Shown piece by piece: positions 1-7,044 of a stretch of DNA of 11,978 nucleotides; the stretch's first letter is position 1; every line of letters starts with the position of its first letter. The translations under genes and the position numbers were made by a program. Source of the stretch: Azoarcus sp. (lineage in GTDB: Bacteria > Pseudomonadota > Gammaproteobacteria > Burkholderiales > Rhodocyclaceae); the NCBI GenBank assembly GCA_031285365.1, contig JAITWP010000240.1, positions 1-11,978 on the forward strand. The letters run 5' to 3'. The notes below the pieces were generated by a model that saw only the letters and a list, made by a program, of their open reading frames with translations, ran no database searches and had not been told where the DNA came from.

Positions 1-2645
1 ATGTCGCGCCGCCCGCCCAGCGCGGTTTCGCGGCTGCCGCGTACATCGAGCGCCATTTGCAGGGCTTCCCGACAGCGGCTGTCGTCAGTGGCTTCGATTT
101 CCGCTTCACGATCCTTTCGTTCGCTGGCGACTCTTTCCAGCTGTTCGCCCGCCAGTTGCAGATTGTGAACGTTGTCTTCGAGTTTGCCCGCGCATTCGCG
201 CTCCGAAAACCGGGCTTCCTGGAGTTCGTGCGCAAGCGACTGTTCCAGTGCACGCAAGTCACGCAAGGCGCTGTCGCGCTCACGCAGGGCATCAATGGCG
301 GCATCGAGTTGCGTGCGTTGCCGTTCGGCCAGTTCAGAAGCGCGGGCGTGTTCGAGTTCAGCCTGCGCATGGCGCTCGTGCTCGCCCCCTTCCTGGCGCA
401 GCAATTCAGAAAGATCGCCTTCGAGCCGGGAGCGTTGTTCTTCCGCGCGGTTTGCCGCCTGGACGAGTTTGAGGACTTCGACTTCCCCGGCGTGGCGTTC
501 AGCCTGCGTTGCCTGGGTTTCGCTTCGCAGGGCATCGATCCGGGACTGCACCCTGGCGGCGGCATCCTGCGCGTCGTGCAATGCCTGTTGCGCGCTATAT
601 AGCTCGTCTTCGAGCGCCTGCCGGTGTTCGATGAGCGCATCAATTTCGCGCTGCCGTTCGATGAGCCCGTGCGTGCGGCTGTCGGGGACGAAGTGCGCCA
701 GCATGCCTCGGCTCAACACTTGCCCGCGTGGTGTAATCAGGCACACGCCGGGAGCCAGCGCAGCGCGCCGGTCAAGCCAGTCGTCAAGTTGTTCGACCGC
801 AAACCAGCCGCGCAGCCAGTCGGCAAGCAGGGCATCCTGCGCAGCATCTCCCGTAATGACCAGATCACTCAAGGCAACGGGGCCGGACAGAATGGGTAGC
901 GCCTCCTCCTCCAGGATGTCTGCAAAACCAAGCGCTAATGCGTCCGGAGGCGGATCAGCGAGAAGATCGGCAACCAGTTGGTCACCCTTTTCCGTCAGGC
1001 GTGCCGCCAGCCGTTCGCGCAACACGGCTTCCACTGCGGTTTCCCAGCCCGCTTCAACTTTCAGCGAGCGCCACAGCGGCGGCAAATCGCCATGACCGTG
1101 ACTGGTGAGCCAGTCGTCGAGTTCGCCCTGTGCGGCAACTTTGGACTGGAGTTGTGACAGCGCGTTGTGCCGCGCGCGACATTCGGTGAGGCGGCGCTGT
1201 ACCGAGTTCTCGGCTTCGATCGCCTCCCGGAGCGTCTCCTGGAGCGCGGGCTGAAGCGCCTGTGCCTCGGCCAGTTCCTGTTGGAGTGCCTCGCAACGCT
1301 CGCGCAAGGTACCGAGCCACGCCTCACGCTCAGCAACCTGCGCCGGATCGGGGCCTTCGATCGCGCCACGCTCAGAGTCGAGCTTCGCACGGCGCTGGGA
1401 GAGCGCGTCGAGCGCCCGCCCGGCGTGGACACGGTTGGCTTCTTCCACCCGTAATTGCTGCTCGACTGCCGACAGTTCGCGCCGCACCGATGTCACGGTA
1501 GCATCGGCAGCGCGCCAGGCGGATTCGAGTTCCGGTTGACGATCGGAAATTTCCTGGTGACGGGCCTCGGCCTGTTCGGCACGCACGGCAGCATTCTCGG
1601 CCAGAGCTTCCCAGCGTGTACGCTCGGTATTCAGCGCCTCGCGCCGGGCGTGCCAATGCTCGCGGTCGGTGTCGAGTTGCCTGACGCGGGCTTCGAGCCT
1701 CTGTCGGGTTTCGCCCAAGTGCTGCAGTTCAGCTTCGAGCCTGGAAACCTCCGCACCGGCGGCAAAAAAATCGCTCTGCGCGAGATGAACGGCCTCGGAC
1801 GCGGCCAGATGTCCGGCTCTTGCCTCTTCGAGCTCCTTCTCCAGTTCTTGCAGGCGGGCGTTATCGGTGTCGATGCGGACAGTGCTATCGCGCAGTTCCC
1901 CCGCCACGCGATCGAACCCGGCGCGCGCCTCGTTGCGCTTGATGAGCCAGAGCAGTTGCTGGCGTTCACGCAGGGCCGCATCCAGTGTCTGGTAGCGTTC
2001 GGCGGCGGTAGCCTGGACTTCGAGATGACTGATACGCTCACCCAGTTCGAGCCGAATGTCATCGAGGCGGGCGAGATTGTCGCGTGCATCAGTAAGCCGC
2101 CCCTCGGTTTCGCGCCGCCGTTCCCGGTAGCGGGTCACCCCGGCGGCCTCTTCGAGAAAACCCCGGATTTCTTCCGGACGCGCCTCGATGATGCGCGAGA
2201 TCATGCCCTGCTCGATGATCGCGTAGGCACGAGGCCCCAGGCCCGTGCCAAGGAACAGGTCAATCACATCGCGGCGACGCACATGGAGATTGTTGATGTA
2301 ATAGGTGGATTCACCACTACGGTCCAGGGTACGCCGCACGGAGATTTCGGCGTACTGCGCCCATTGACCCCCGGCACGGCTGTCCGCATTGTCGAAGACC
2401 AGTTCCACGCTGGCGCGCGACACCGCCTTACGGGCCGTGGAGCCGTTGAAAATGACGTCCTGCATGGATTCACCGCGCAGTGCCGAGGCGCGGGTCTCCC
2501 CCAGCACCCATCGCACCGCATCGATGATGTTCGATTTGCCACAGCCGTTTGGACCCACCACGCCGACCAGATTTCCCGGAACGAGTATCGTGGTCGGATC
2601 GACAAAAGTCTTGAAACCAGCGAGTTTTAGCTTGGACAGGCGCAA
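1..2645 (-). CDS. smc: Chromosome segregation protein SMC (partial, C-terminal part outside window)
   Basis: Smc is the ATPase core of the Smc-ScpAB condensin, which compacts and helps segregate the chromosome. The visible 881 codons hold the N-terminal ATPase half with Walker A GPNGCGKSN (residues 31-39), a Q-loop in IIEQGMISRI near residue 146 and the FLEEAAG segment near 163. A long Glu/Arg/Ala-rich coiled coil runs from about 170 to 505. The hinge spans about 510-650 and includes DLPPLWRSLKVEAGWETAVE. A second coiled coil then runs to the window edge. Family members are about 1,170 aa, so some 290 residues are missing, including the ABC signature and Walker B. The start is read as TTG at 2645 because the protein there opens RLSKLKLAGFKTF, as in homologues. 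An in-frame TAG at 2678-2676 rules out much extension. No ATG or GTG fits and no Shine-Dalgarno sequence is visible. Identity is very secure; the start is moderately so. Confidence 0.97.
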   Translation of the reverse strand, partial: MRLSKLKLAGFKTFVDPTTILVPGNLVGVVGPNGCGKSNIIDAVRWVLGETRASALRGESMQDVIFNGSTARKAVSRASVELVFDNADSRAGGQWAQYAEISVRRTLDRSGESTYYINNLHVRRRDVIDLFLGTGLGPRAYAIIEQGMISRIIEARPEEIRGFLEEAAGVTRYRERRRETEGRLTDARDNLARLDDIRLELGERISHLEVQATAAERYQTLDAALRERQQLLWLIKRNEARAGFDRVAGELRDSTVRIDTDNARLQELEKELEEARAGHLAASEAVHLAQSDFFAAGAEVSRLEAELQHLGETRQRLEARVRQLDTDREHWHARREALNTERTRWEALAENAAVRAEQAEARHQEISDRQPELESAWRAADATVTSVRRELSAVEQQLRVEEANRVHAGRALDALSQRRAKLDSERGAIEGPDPAQVAEREAWLGTLRERCEALQQELAEAQALQPALQETLREAIEAENSVQRRLTECRARHNALSQLQSKVAAQGELDDWLTSHGHGDLPPLWRSLKVEAGWETAVEAVLRERLAARLTEKGDQLVADLLADPPPDALALGFADILEEEALPILSGPVALSDLVITGDAAQDALLADWLRGWFAVEQLDDWLDRRAALAPGVCLITPRGQVLSRGMLAHFVPDSRTHGLIERQREIDALIEHRQALEDELYSAQQALHDAQDAAARVQSRIDALRSETQATQAERHAGEVEVLKLVQAANRAEEQRSRLEGDLSELLRQEGGEHERHAQAELEHARASELAERQRTQLDAAIDALRERDSALRDLRALEQSLAHELQEARFSERECAGKLEDNVHNLQLAGEQLERVASERKDREAEIEATDDSRCREALQMALDVRGSRETALGGRRD

Positions 2646-2704
2646 GGTTGGACGAATAAGGCGATGAGACAGCGGCTAAATGGCAGTCGAGGACTTCCTT
2701 CAAG

Positions 2705-2719
2705 GGGACAGATGATACC
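2705..2719 (-). promoter_or_regulatory. Candidate extended -10 promoter for smc
   Basis: The minus strand carries TGGTATCAT: a TG one base before TATCAT, which matches the TATAAT consensus at 5 of 6 positions (2717-2712). This is the extended -10 form. No good -35 box is present at the right distance (CAAGAT or nearby). Transcription would start near 2705, leaving a leader of about 60 nt before the proposed TTG start of smc. It sits in the 138-bp gap between the L,D-transpeptidase gene and smc. The call rests on pattern matching only. Confidence 0.35.
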
Positions 2720-2783
2720 ACCCCTGCCCGCGAGATCTTGGGCACGCTGGTAGTCTTCAGACCGTGGATTTCCCGATACAGGG

Positions 2784-3587
2784 CTACGGGCCGAAACTGT
2801 AATCGCCGCTATCTGTGACGCTTACCGTAAGCGCCTTGCCGCTTTCGATGAATTTGTCGTACCCCTGCCTGAGATTGCGCCAAAAGGCGAGCAGTTCGGG
2901 CTGAGTACGATAAGTGGTCTCATATTTTTTCATGTTTTCCGGCGTCATCCGGAACGGAAAAATATAGACGGGAATTCTTCTTTGACCACTGTTGCGGGCA
3001 TAGGCTGCATAAAGATAGATTTCCTCGATTTTCGGGTTGGTCATGGGCAGGCAGCCGACCGTCACGCAGGAACCATGGATGAAAATGTCTCCCCCAGGAT
3101 CGGGAGCCTGAGTTTTCAGTTTGTCTGCGGCATTGGGATAGTCGACACCGAGTGAGAGATGGTAGTTGCTCACCGGATTGAAGCGATCGATCCGGTAAAA
3201 ACCTTCCGGCACCTGTTTGTCCCCCTGCCGTCTCTTGGGGCCAGGTTTTCCGGAAGCGGCACAAATGGGATAAGAAACGAGTTTCCTGTAACTCGCCTCA
3301 TCCCGTTTCTTCGCGTAGATATCCAGAACAGCTTCGGTCTTGTAAGCAACGATGAGAATATTGAGATCGGTGCTTTTCAGCCCATGCGCGTCAAGGTTGC
3401 GATCAAGCGCATCCGCCCGGTGAAGGAGCGCCCCCCTCACCCGCGCATATTGTTTTTGCTGGCCCAGAAAATCCGTGTTTGCTTCACGCTGGGCAAAAAC
3501 CGATGCCGGTGTTGTTGCCAAGATGACGGTCGCTAACAAAACCTTAAAAATAAGAGTGACGCACATCAATACGGTAACTTGTCTCAT
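2784..3587 (-). CDS. Exported L,D-transpeptidase, YkuD domain, YafK-like
   Basis: Predicted periplasmic enzyme of the YkuD superfamily. These enzymes use a catalytic cysteine to form or cut L,D bonds in peptidoglycan or to attach proteins to it. With the chosen start the protein is 267 aa. Residues 1-32 form a signal peptide (MRQVT, a hydrophobic stretch, then ASVFA before the cut). The active site reads IHGSCVTVGCLPM, with His171 and Cys179, which is the YafK-group version of the family motif. The PEGFYRIDRFNPVSNYHLSL stretch just before it is also typical of that group. The frame is open further upstream, to 3758, but only the ATG at 3587 puts a normal signal peptide at the N-terminus; a weak GGAAAA lies just before it. 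It is co-directional with smc, 138 bp upstream of it. Family is certain; which reaction it performs (crosslinking, amidase-like, or protein anchoring) cannot be read from the sequence. Confidence 0.9.
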   Translation of the reverse strand: MRQVTVLMCVTLIFKVLLATVILATTPASVFAQREANTDFLGQQKQYARVRGALLHRADALDRNLDAHGLKSTDLNILIVAYKTEAVLDIYAKKRDEASYRKLVSYPICAASGKPGPKRRQGDKQVPEGFYRIDRFNPVSNYHLSLGVDYPNAADKLKTQAPDPGGDIFIHGSCVTVGCLPMTNPKIEEIYLYAAYARNSGQRRIPVYIFPFRMTPENMKKYETTYRTQPELLAFWRNLRQGYDKFIESGKALTVSVTDSGDYSFGP

Positions 3588-3889
3588 TTTTCCAACGCAA
3601 TCGCTCCACGATTGTCGCCCATGTTTCCCGTCTGCCATACTACGCATAGTGTACAGAACATGAGAAACCCTACCTTGATAGCTACGCACATTAACCTTGA
3701 TTAAATGTCGATATAGTAACATTAATGCGGCGGTGCTTTTGCATCTTTTGCAATCCACAGTACAAGTATTTGATATAGCGTTTTTTTTAGTTATTTTTTA
3801 TTCAAAATGGTTTGTTTTGGACATATGCCATCGGTCACAAGCAACGCCCGGAAACATTGTGGATAACCGCATGTCGTTAATTATTCCCA

Positions 3890-3919
3890 TTGTATAGCAT
3901 ATAAGGATTGACCTATACT
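3890..3919 (+). promoter_or_regulatory. Candidate promoter of the HTH gene
   Basis: TATACT at 3914-3919 matches the -10 consensus at 5 of 6 positions. A weak -35 candidate, TTGTAT at 3890-3895, lies 18 bp upstream. Transcription would begin near 3926, just before the inverted repeat at 3929-3951, with a leader of about 85 nt. TTGACC at 3908-3913 could act as a -35 instead, but nothing good lies 16-18 bp after it. This is a weak call made by eye. Confidence 0.35.
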
Positions 3920-3928
3920 TCGAAATAC

Positions 3929-3951
3929 TCGGACATCCAATTGGAGTCCGA
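3929..3951. repeat. Near-perfect 23-bp inverted repeat, candidate operator
   Basis: The arms are TCGGAC-A-TCCAA and TTGGA-GTCCGA. All 11 bases pair, with one unpaired A in the left arm, around a central CCAATTGG. There is no loop, so a DNA-binding dimer site is more likely than an RNA hairpin. It starts a few bases downstream of the candidate -10 box and 60 bp before the start codon of the HTH protein. That is where an autorepressor would bind. The symmetry is seen directly; the operator role is inferred. Confidence 0.5.
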
Positions 3952-4010
3952 CTGCCAGTAACCTCAACCAACGAGAGCATTCCTCCCGCAACCCTGTAAA
4001 GGACAGTGAC

Positions 4011-4316
4011 ATGAAAGCTACAGAACAACCCATCGATGTACGCGAAATTCGCCGCAAACTTGGTCTCAACCAGTCCCAGTTCTGGTCGAAGATCGGCGTC
4101 ACACAGAGTGGTGGTTCGCGCTATGAAAGTGGACGCAACATACCGCGCCCGGTCCAGGCCCTCCTGCGCCTTGTGCACATCGAACAGATCGACATCACCA
4201 AGGTCAAGAAGGAAGACTTCGACGTCGCGGAGTACCTCAAGTCCACCAATCCCGAGATGTACAAAAACCTGAAAAAAGAGGCTCGTGCTTCCAATTCGAA
4301 AAAGAAAAAGGCCTGA
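4011..4316 (+). CDS. Small helix-turn-helix (XRE-like) DNA-binding protein
   Basis: A 101-aa protein, probably a cytoplasmic transcriptional regulator. Residues 9-56 form an XRE/Cro-type helix-turn-helix: DVREIRRKLGLNQSQFWSKI is followed by GVTQSGGSRYESGRNIPRP, the usual recognition-helix and loop arrangement. The remainder is charged (KVKKEDFDVAEYLKSTNPEM) and ends in a lysine-rich tail, KKKKA. A good ribosome binding site, AAAGGA, lies 7 bases before the ATG. As far as I recall, close relatives are conserved stand-alone genes in betaproteobacteria without a known target. It has no toxin partner beside it, although HTH proteins of this size are often antitoxins. It is the only rightward gene in the window. 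It probably controls its own transcription through the inverted repeat at 3929-3951, which is inference. Confidence 0.88.
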   Translation: MKATEQPIDVREIRRKLGLNQSQFWSKIGVTQSGGSRYESGRNIPRPVQALLRLVHIEQIDITKVKKEDFDVAEYLKSTNPEMYKNLKKEARASNSKKKKA

Positions 4317-4334
4317 AACCGGGATGAACGGGAT

Positions 4335-4374
4335 GACAGGCGGGGCCAATAGGCCTGTCTATCCCCGTTCGGGG
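4335..4374 (+). other. Two small hairpins in the 3' region of the HTH gene
   Basis: GACAGGC (4335-4341) pairs with GCCTGTC (4353-4359) across an 11-base loop. CCCC (4363-4366) then pairs with GGGG (4371-4374) across GTTC. No U-run follows either. They lie between the HTH stop codon and the terminator at 4398-4430 and would be part of its 3' untranslated region. Confidence 0.4.
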
Positions 4375-4393
4375 CTACTCCTCCAGGCTTTTA

Positions 4394-5221
4394 TCAAGGG
4401 CTGACGCGGATCGTCAGCCCTTTTTCTTTTGTTTTTATCGCAATCCTGTCGAACTCTTCCGCCGACAGGGGGCTGATGTGCGCAGCATCAGGCTGTAGCG
4501 AGGGTCGGGCAACGCCGTAAAGCAATACGCCCGAGATTGGCGCGCTCGTCAGCACATCGAGCCAGGCGTCGAGTTCGGTATCATCCGGCGGCAGGCCATC
4601 CCAACGAAAAACGCACGTCTGTACCCACGTTGGGCACAGCGCCGTGCATGTCCTCAGATTGCGGACAATCGTCCTCGGAACCAACCTGATACCGTTGATC
4701 CGCTCGATGGCATCCGCCCTGCCCGCGTCGACTTTGAACCAGACTTCCCCTCCCGCCTGTCCCAATCGACGGATACCTTCCCGCACTCGCGCCTGACCGA
4801 GCAAACTTCCATTGGTAATCAAACGCAGAGCCACCGATGGGCCAAAATCGAATTCGCCATGCAGCCGGGCCGCCAATGCCACGGCATCCGCAAATTCCAC
4901 TGCGCTGGTCGGTTCGCCATTGCCGGAAAAGGCGATATCCCGCAAGACCCTTGCCCCTTCGGGCGCGTTATGGAGCAGCCAATCACCCCGACACAAGGCA
5001 GTGAGAAAGGCGCGCAACTCGGATTCGAGTCTTGCGAGATCGATCTTCGGCGCCTTGCCTCGTATCAGGCCAGGCACCTGGCAATAGACACACTGCCAAT
5101 TACAGGCATTGTTTGGATTGAGATTGATGCCTATCGACACTCCGCCCGCGCGCCGGGAAAGCACCGAATAAACGTACGTGAACCCGTCCAGATCGCGACT
5201 GTGGTCGGAAACGGTCAGCAT
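4394..5221 (-). CDS. Radical SAM domain protein, substrate unknown
   Basis: A 275-aa enzyme predicted to bind a 4Fe-4S cluster and S-adenosylmethionine and to start radical chemistry. The cluster motif is CNWQCVYC, with Cys40, Cys44 and Cys47 (CX3CX2C). FSGNGEPT at residues 98-105 is the GGEP-like SAM-contacting motif. The hydrophobic strand segments LRLITNGS and EVWFKVDAGRA are typical of the barrel. There is no extra C-terminal cluster domain of the SPASM type. It resembles the broad COG0731-like group in overall style, but I cannot assign a substrate. The ATG at 5221 follows a strong GGAGGG site and overlaps the stop of the M61 peptidase gene by 7 bp (ATGCTGA), so the two are translationally coupled. 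The gene ends in the terminator stem it shares with the convergent HTH gene. Confidence 0.9.
   Translation of the reverse strand: MLTVSDHSRDLDGFTYVYSVLSRRAGGVSIGINLNPNNACNWQCVYCQVPGLIRGKAPKIDLARLESELRAFLTALCRGDWLLHNAPEGARVLRDIAFSGNGEPTSAVEFADAVALAARLHGEFDFGPSVALRLITNGSLLGQARVREGIRRLGQAGGEVWFKVDAGRADAIERINGIRLVPRTIVRNLRTCTALCPTWVQTCVFRWDGLPPDDTELDAWLDVLTSAPISGVLLYGVARPSLQPDAAHISPLSAEEFDRIAIKTKEKGLTIRVSP
4398..4430 (+). terminator. Intrinsic terminator of the HTH gene, inside the 3' end of the convergent gene
   Basis: A perfect 9-bp stem, GGGCTGACG (4398-4406) with CGTCAGCCC (4412-4420), loop CGGAT, is followed by TTTTTCTTTT. This is a strong intrinsic terminator for rightward transcription, about 80 bp after the HTH stop. 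The stem also encodes the last residues of the leftward radical SAM protein, whose stop codon is at 4396-4394. On the minus strand the tail is only TTGATAAAA, so it would work less well in that direction. Confidence 0.88.
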
Positions 5222-7005
5222 TTTCCCTCCACCCCGGCATTTCCCAGCCAGCCATCCCGCAGGGCTTTGGTCGCCTTATCCGGTTTGGTTTCCAGACTCA
5301 ACTTGGCAGTATCCAGCGGTGCAGGAGCCAGTTCAAGCTCGAAACGCATCAGTTCGTCACGTCGGAAGGCGTGGATTTCGATCCGTTCACCGGCACGGCG
5401 ACGTTCCAGTATTTTCGGCAGGCTGTCACTCTCTACCCGCAGGCCATCGACGGCAATCAGCACATCTCCTGCCGACAGTCCCGCCTTTTGCGCGGGGCCA
5501 CCGTCAGAGGCTGTCGCGATACGCGCCGCCTTGCCTTCGTTCAGCTTGATCCCAAGCGACGGCGTGGCGCTGCCCGCCTCGATCCGGCAGCGCACACCGA
5601 AAGGCTTGAGCCACTTTGCCAGCGGTAGATCGTTCGTTTCTTCCACCGCCTTGCGCAACCAACGCGCCATCGCGCTGCCTCCGATTTCCGCAACCCTGTC
5701 GAAAACGCCTTCCTCGGGCACACCCTCACCGGTCAGGCCATATTGCCGCCACAAAGCCCGCATCACATCATCCAGGCTGCGAGCGCCCGCACTCTCCAGG
5801 CGCAACCGCAAATCCAGCGCAAGCGCGATCAAGGCTCCCTTGGCGTAATAGCTGACGATGGCATTGGGCGAATTCTCATCCTGCCGGTAAAAATGTGTCC
5901 AGGCATCGAACGAGGATTGCCCGACGCTTTGCAGGGTTCGCCCCGGCGTTTTCAGCACCGAAGAGATGCTTTTCTCCAGCAACCCAAGGTAATCGCCTGT
6001 GCCGATGACTCCAGAGCGCACCAGGGCAAGATCGTCGTAGTACGAGGTGATGCCCTCGAAGGCCCACAACAGCCGGGTATGGTTCTCGCGCGTGAGATCA
6101 CAGGGATCGAACGCCGCCGGTCTGATCCGTTTGACGTTCCAGAGATGGAAATACTCATGGCTGCACAGACCGAGGTAAGCCATGTAGCCGTCGGAAATCT
6201 TCTTCATGCCGGGATACGGCAGATTATCCCGGCGGGTGATGAGCGCCGTCGAAGCGCGATGTTCGAGGCCGCCGTAGCCCTCATCCACGACCTGCGTGAG
6301 AAACAGGTAATGTTTCATCGGCGGCGGCGCGCCGAAAAGGTCGATCTGCCACTGGCAGACGCGGGCCAGATCGCTCCTCAACCTCGCGGTGTCGCAATCA
6401 TGCCGCCCGGTGAGGACGATGCTGTGCCGCACGCCACCCGCCTCGAAATGATCGAGCGTAAATACGCCCATTTCCACCGGATGATCGATCAACTCGAAGT
6501 AATCGGCGGCGCGATAAAGCCCGAACCCCCAGGGTTGCGCCGCGCCGGGTTCGCCTTTGGCGCGCGGTAACGTGGTCGCCACCCGCCAATTCTGCCCACA
6601 TGTAACGGGAGGCTGGATGTCGACCAGGCAGGGCGAGCCCATTTTCCCTTCCACCGCAAAAAAGACGCTCGTGCCGTTGAAAAAACCATGCGTCTGATCG
6701 AGATGCGCAGCGCGCACCGACAAATCCCAGGCATAGACTTCGTAAATGAGCGTCAGCGCCGCCGGTACCGCTGCTGCCCGCCAGGTGTGCTTATCGAGCT
6801 TGTCGAGCGCTACCGCCCGCCCGCCCGCCTCGGCTCTGATGCTCACGATATGGCGCGCGAACTCGCGGATCATGTAACTGCCGGGAATCCACACAGGCAG
6901 GAAAAACCTCTGCCCGTCCGGATCGGGCATGGGCACCGTGCAGCGAACCTCGAAGAGGTGTGCCTCGGGGCGTGAGGGGTGGATAGCGTAGCGGATAGGG
7001 GACAT
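5215..7005 (-). CDS. M61 family zinc metallopeptidase with C-terminal PDZ domain
   Basis: A 596-aa protein of the M61 (glycyl aminopeptidase) family. Known members cut small N-terminal residues such as Gly and Ala; the substrate here is unknown. The N-terminal beta domain contains PVWIPGSYMIREFARHI (about 38-54). GYGGLEHRAS lies at 243-252. The zinc site HEYFHLWNVKRIRP has His283, Glu284 and His287, with Glu317 in AFEGITSYYDD as the likely third ligand. YYAKG (386-390) is also conserved. A PDZ domain (about 475-553) contains GPAQKAGLSAGDVLIAVDG. No signal peptide is seen, so it is probably cytoplasmic. The start could be the ATG at 7005 (MSPIRYAI, chosen because homologues begin this way) or an in-frame TTG at 7020; neither has a convincing ribosome binding site. 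It lies 39 bp after hicB and overlaps the radical SAM gene by 7 bp. Confidence 0.93.
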   Translation of the reverse strand: MSPIRYAIHPSRPEAHLFEVRCTVPMPDPDGQRFFLPVWIPGSYMIREFARHIVSIRAEAGGRAVALDKLDKHTWRAAAVPAALTLIYEVYAWDLSVRAAHLDQTHGFFNGTSVFFAVEGKMGSPCLVDIQPPVTCGQNWRVATTLPRAKGEPGAAQPWGFGLYRAADYFELIDHPVEMGVFTLDHFEAGGVRHSIVLTGRHDCDTARLRSDLARVCQWQIDLFGAPPPMKHYLFLTQVVDEGYGGLEHRASTALITRRDNLPYPGMKKISDGYMAYLGLCSHEYFHLWNVKRIRPAAFDPCDLTRENHTRLLWAFEGITSYYDDLALVRSGVIGTGDYLGLLEKSISSVLKTPGRTLQSVGQSSFDAWTHFYRQDENSPNAIVSYYAKGALIALALDLRLRLESAGARSLDDVMRALWRQYGLTGEGVPEEGVFDRVAEIGGSAMARWLRKAVEETNDLPLAKWLKPFGVRCRIEAGSATPSLGIKLNEGKAARIATASDGGPAQKAGLSAGDVLIAVDGLRVESDSLPKILERRRAGERIEIHAFRRDELMRFELELAPAPLDTAKLSLETKPDKATKALRDGWLGNAGVEGKC

Positions 7006-7044
7006 GGCGCGTTTGGTCAATTCCGGGTTGAAACAAACCCCGCC

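Larger units (their letters stand above)
3588..4010. other. AT-rich divergent intergenic region
   Basis: This 423-bp gap separates the leftward L,D-transpeptidase gene from the rightward HTH gene and should hold the promoters of both. It is clearly more AT-rich than the flanking genes, notably around 3697-3815 and 3871-3930, with T-runs at 3781-3801. A short tandem repeat, CTTTTGCAT followed by CTTTTGCAA, lies at about 3736-3753. A 23-bp inverted repeat lies at 3929-3951 (listed separately). Open frames here (for example 3697-3897 plus) lack a ribosome binding site and resemble no family, so I call no gene. Confidence 0.7.

Noticed and set aside
172..1095. A serine- and arginine-rich 307-codon rightward frame
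   Set aside because: Low-complexity Ser/Arg/Ala composition is what the reverse of an Ala/Glu/Arg coiled coil gives; it is the shadow of the Smc hinge and coiled coil.
1455..2630. A 391-codon rightward open frame opposite smc
   Set aside because: It is antisense to the conserved Smc ATPase and coiled-coil region, and its composition is typical of a shadow frame.
3588..3758. Longer N-terminus for the L,D-transpeptidase
   Set aside because: The extra 57 residues would bury the signal peptide and look like translated promoter DNA; the ATG at 3587 gives a standard signal sequence.
3697..3897. A 66-codon frame with a hydrophobic segment in the AT-rich gap
   Set aside because: The hydrophobicity comes from T-runs, there is no ribosome binding site, and the sequence resembles no known small membrane protein.
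3798..4349. A 183-codon leftward frame overlapping the HTH gene
   Set aside because: It lies opposite the HTH protein, which has a good ribosome binding site and a recognisable domain, and it runs through the AT-rich promoter region.
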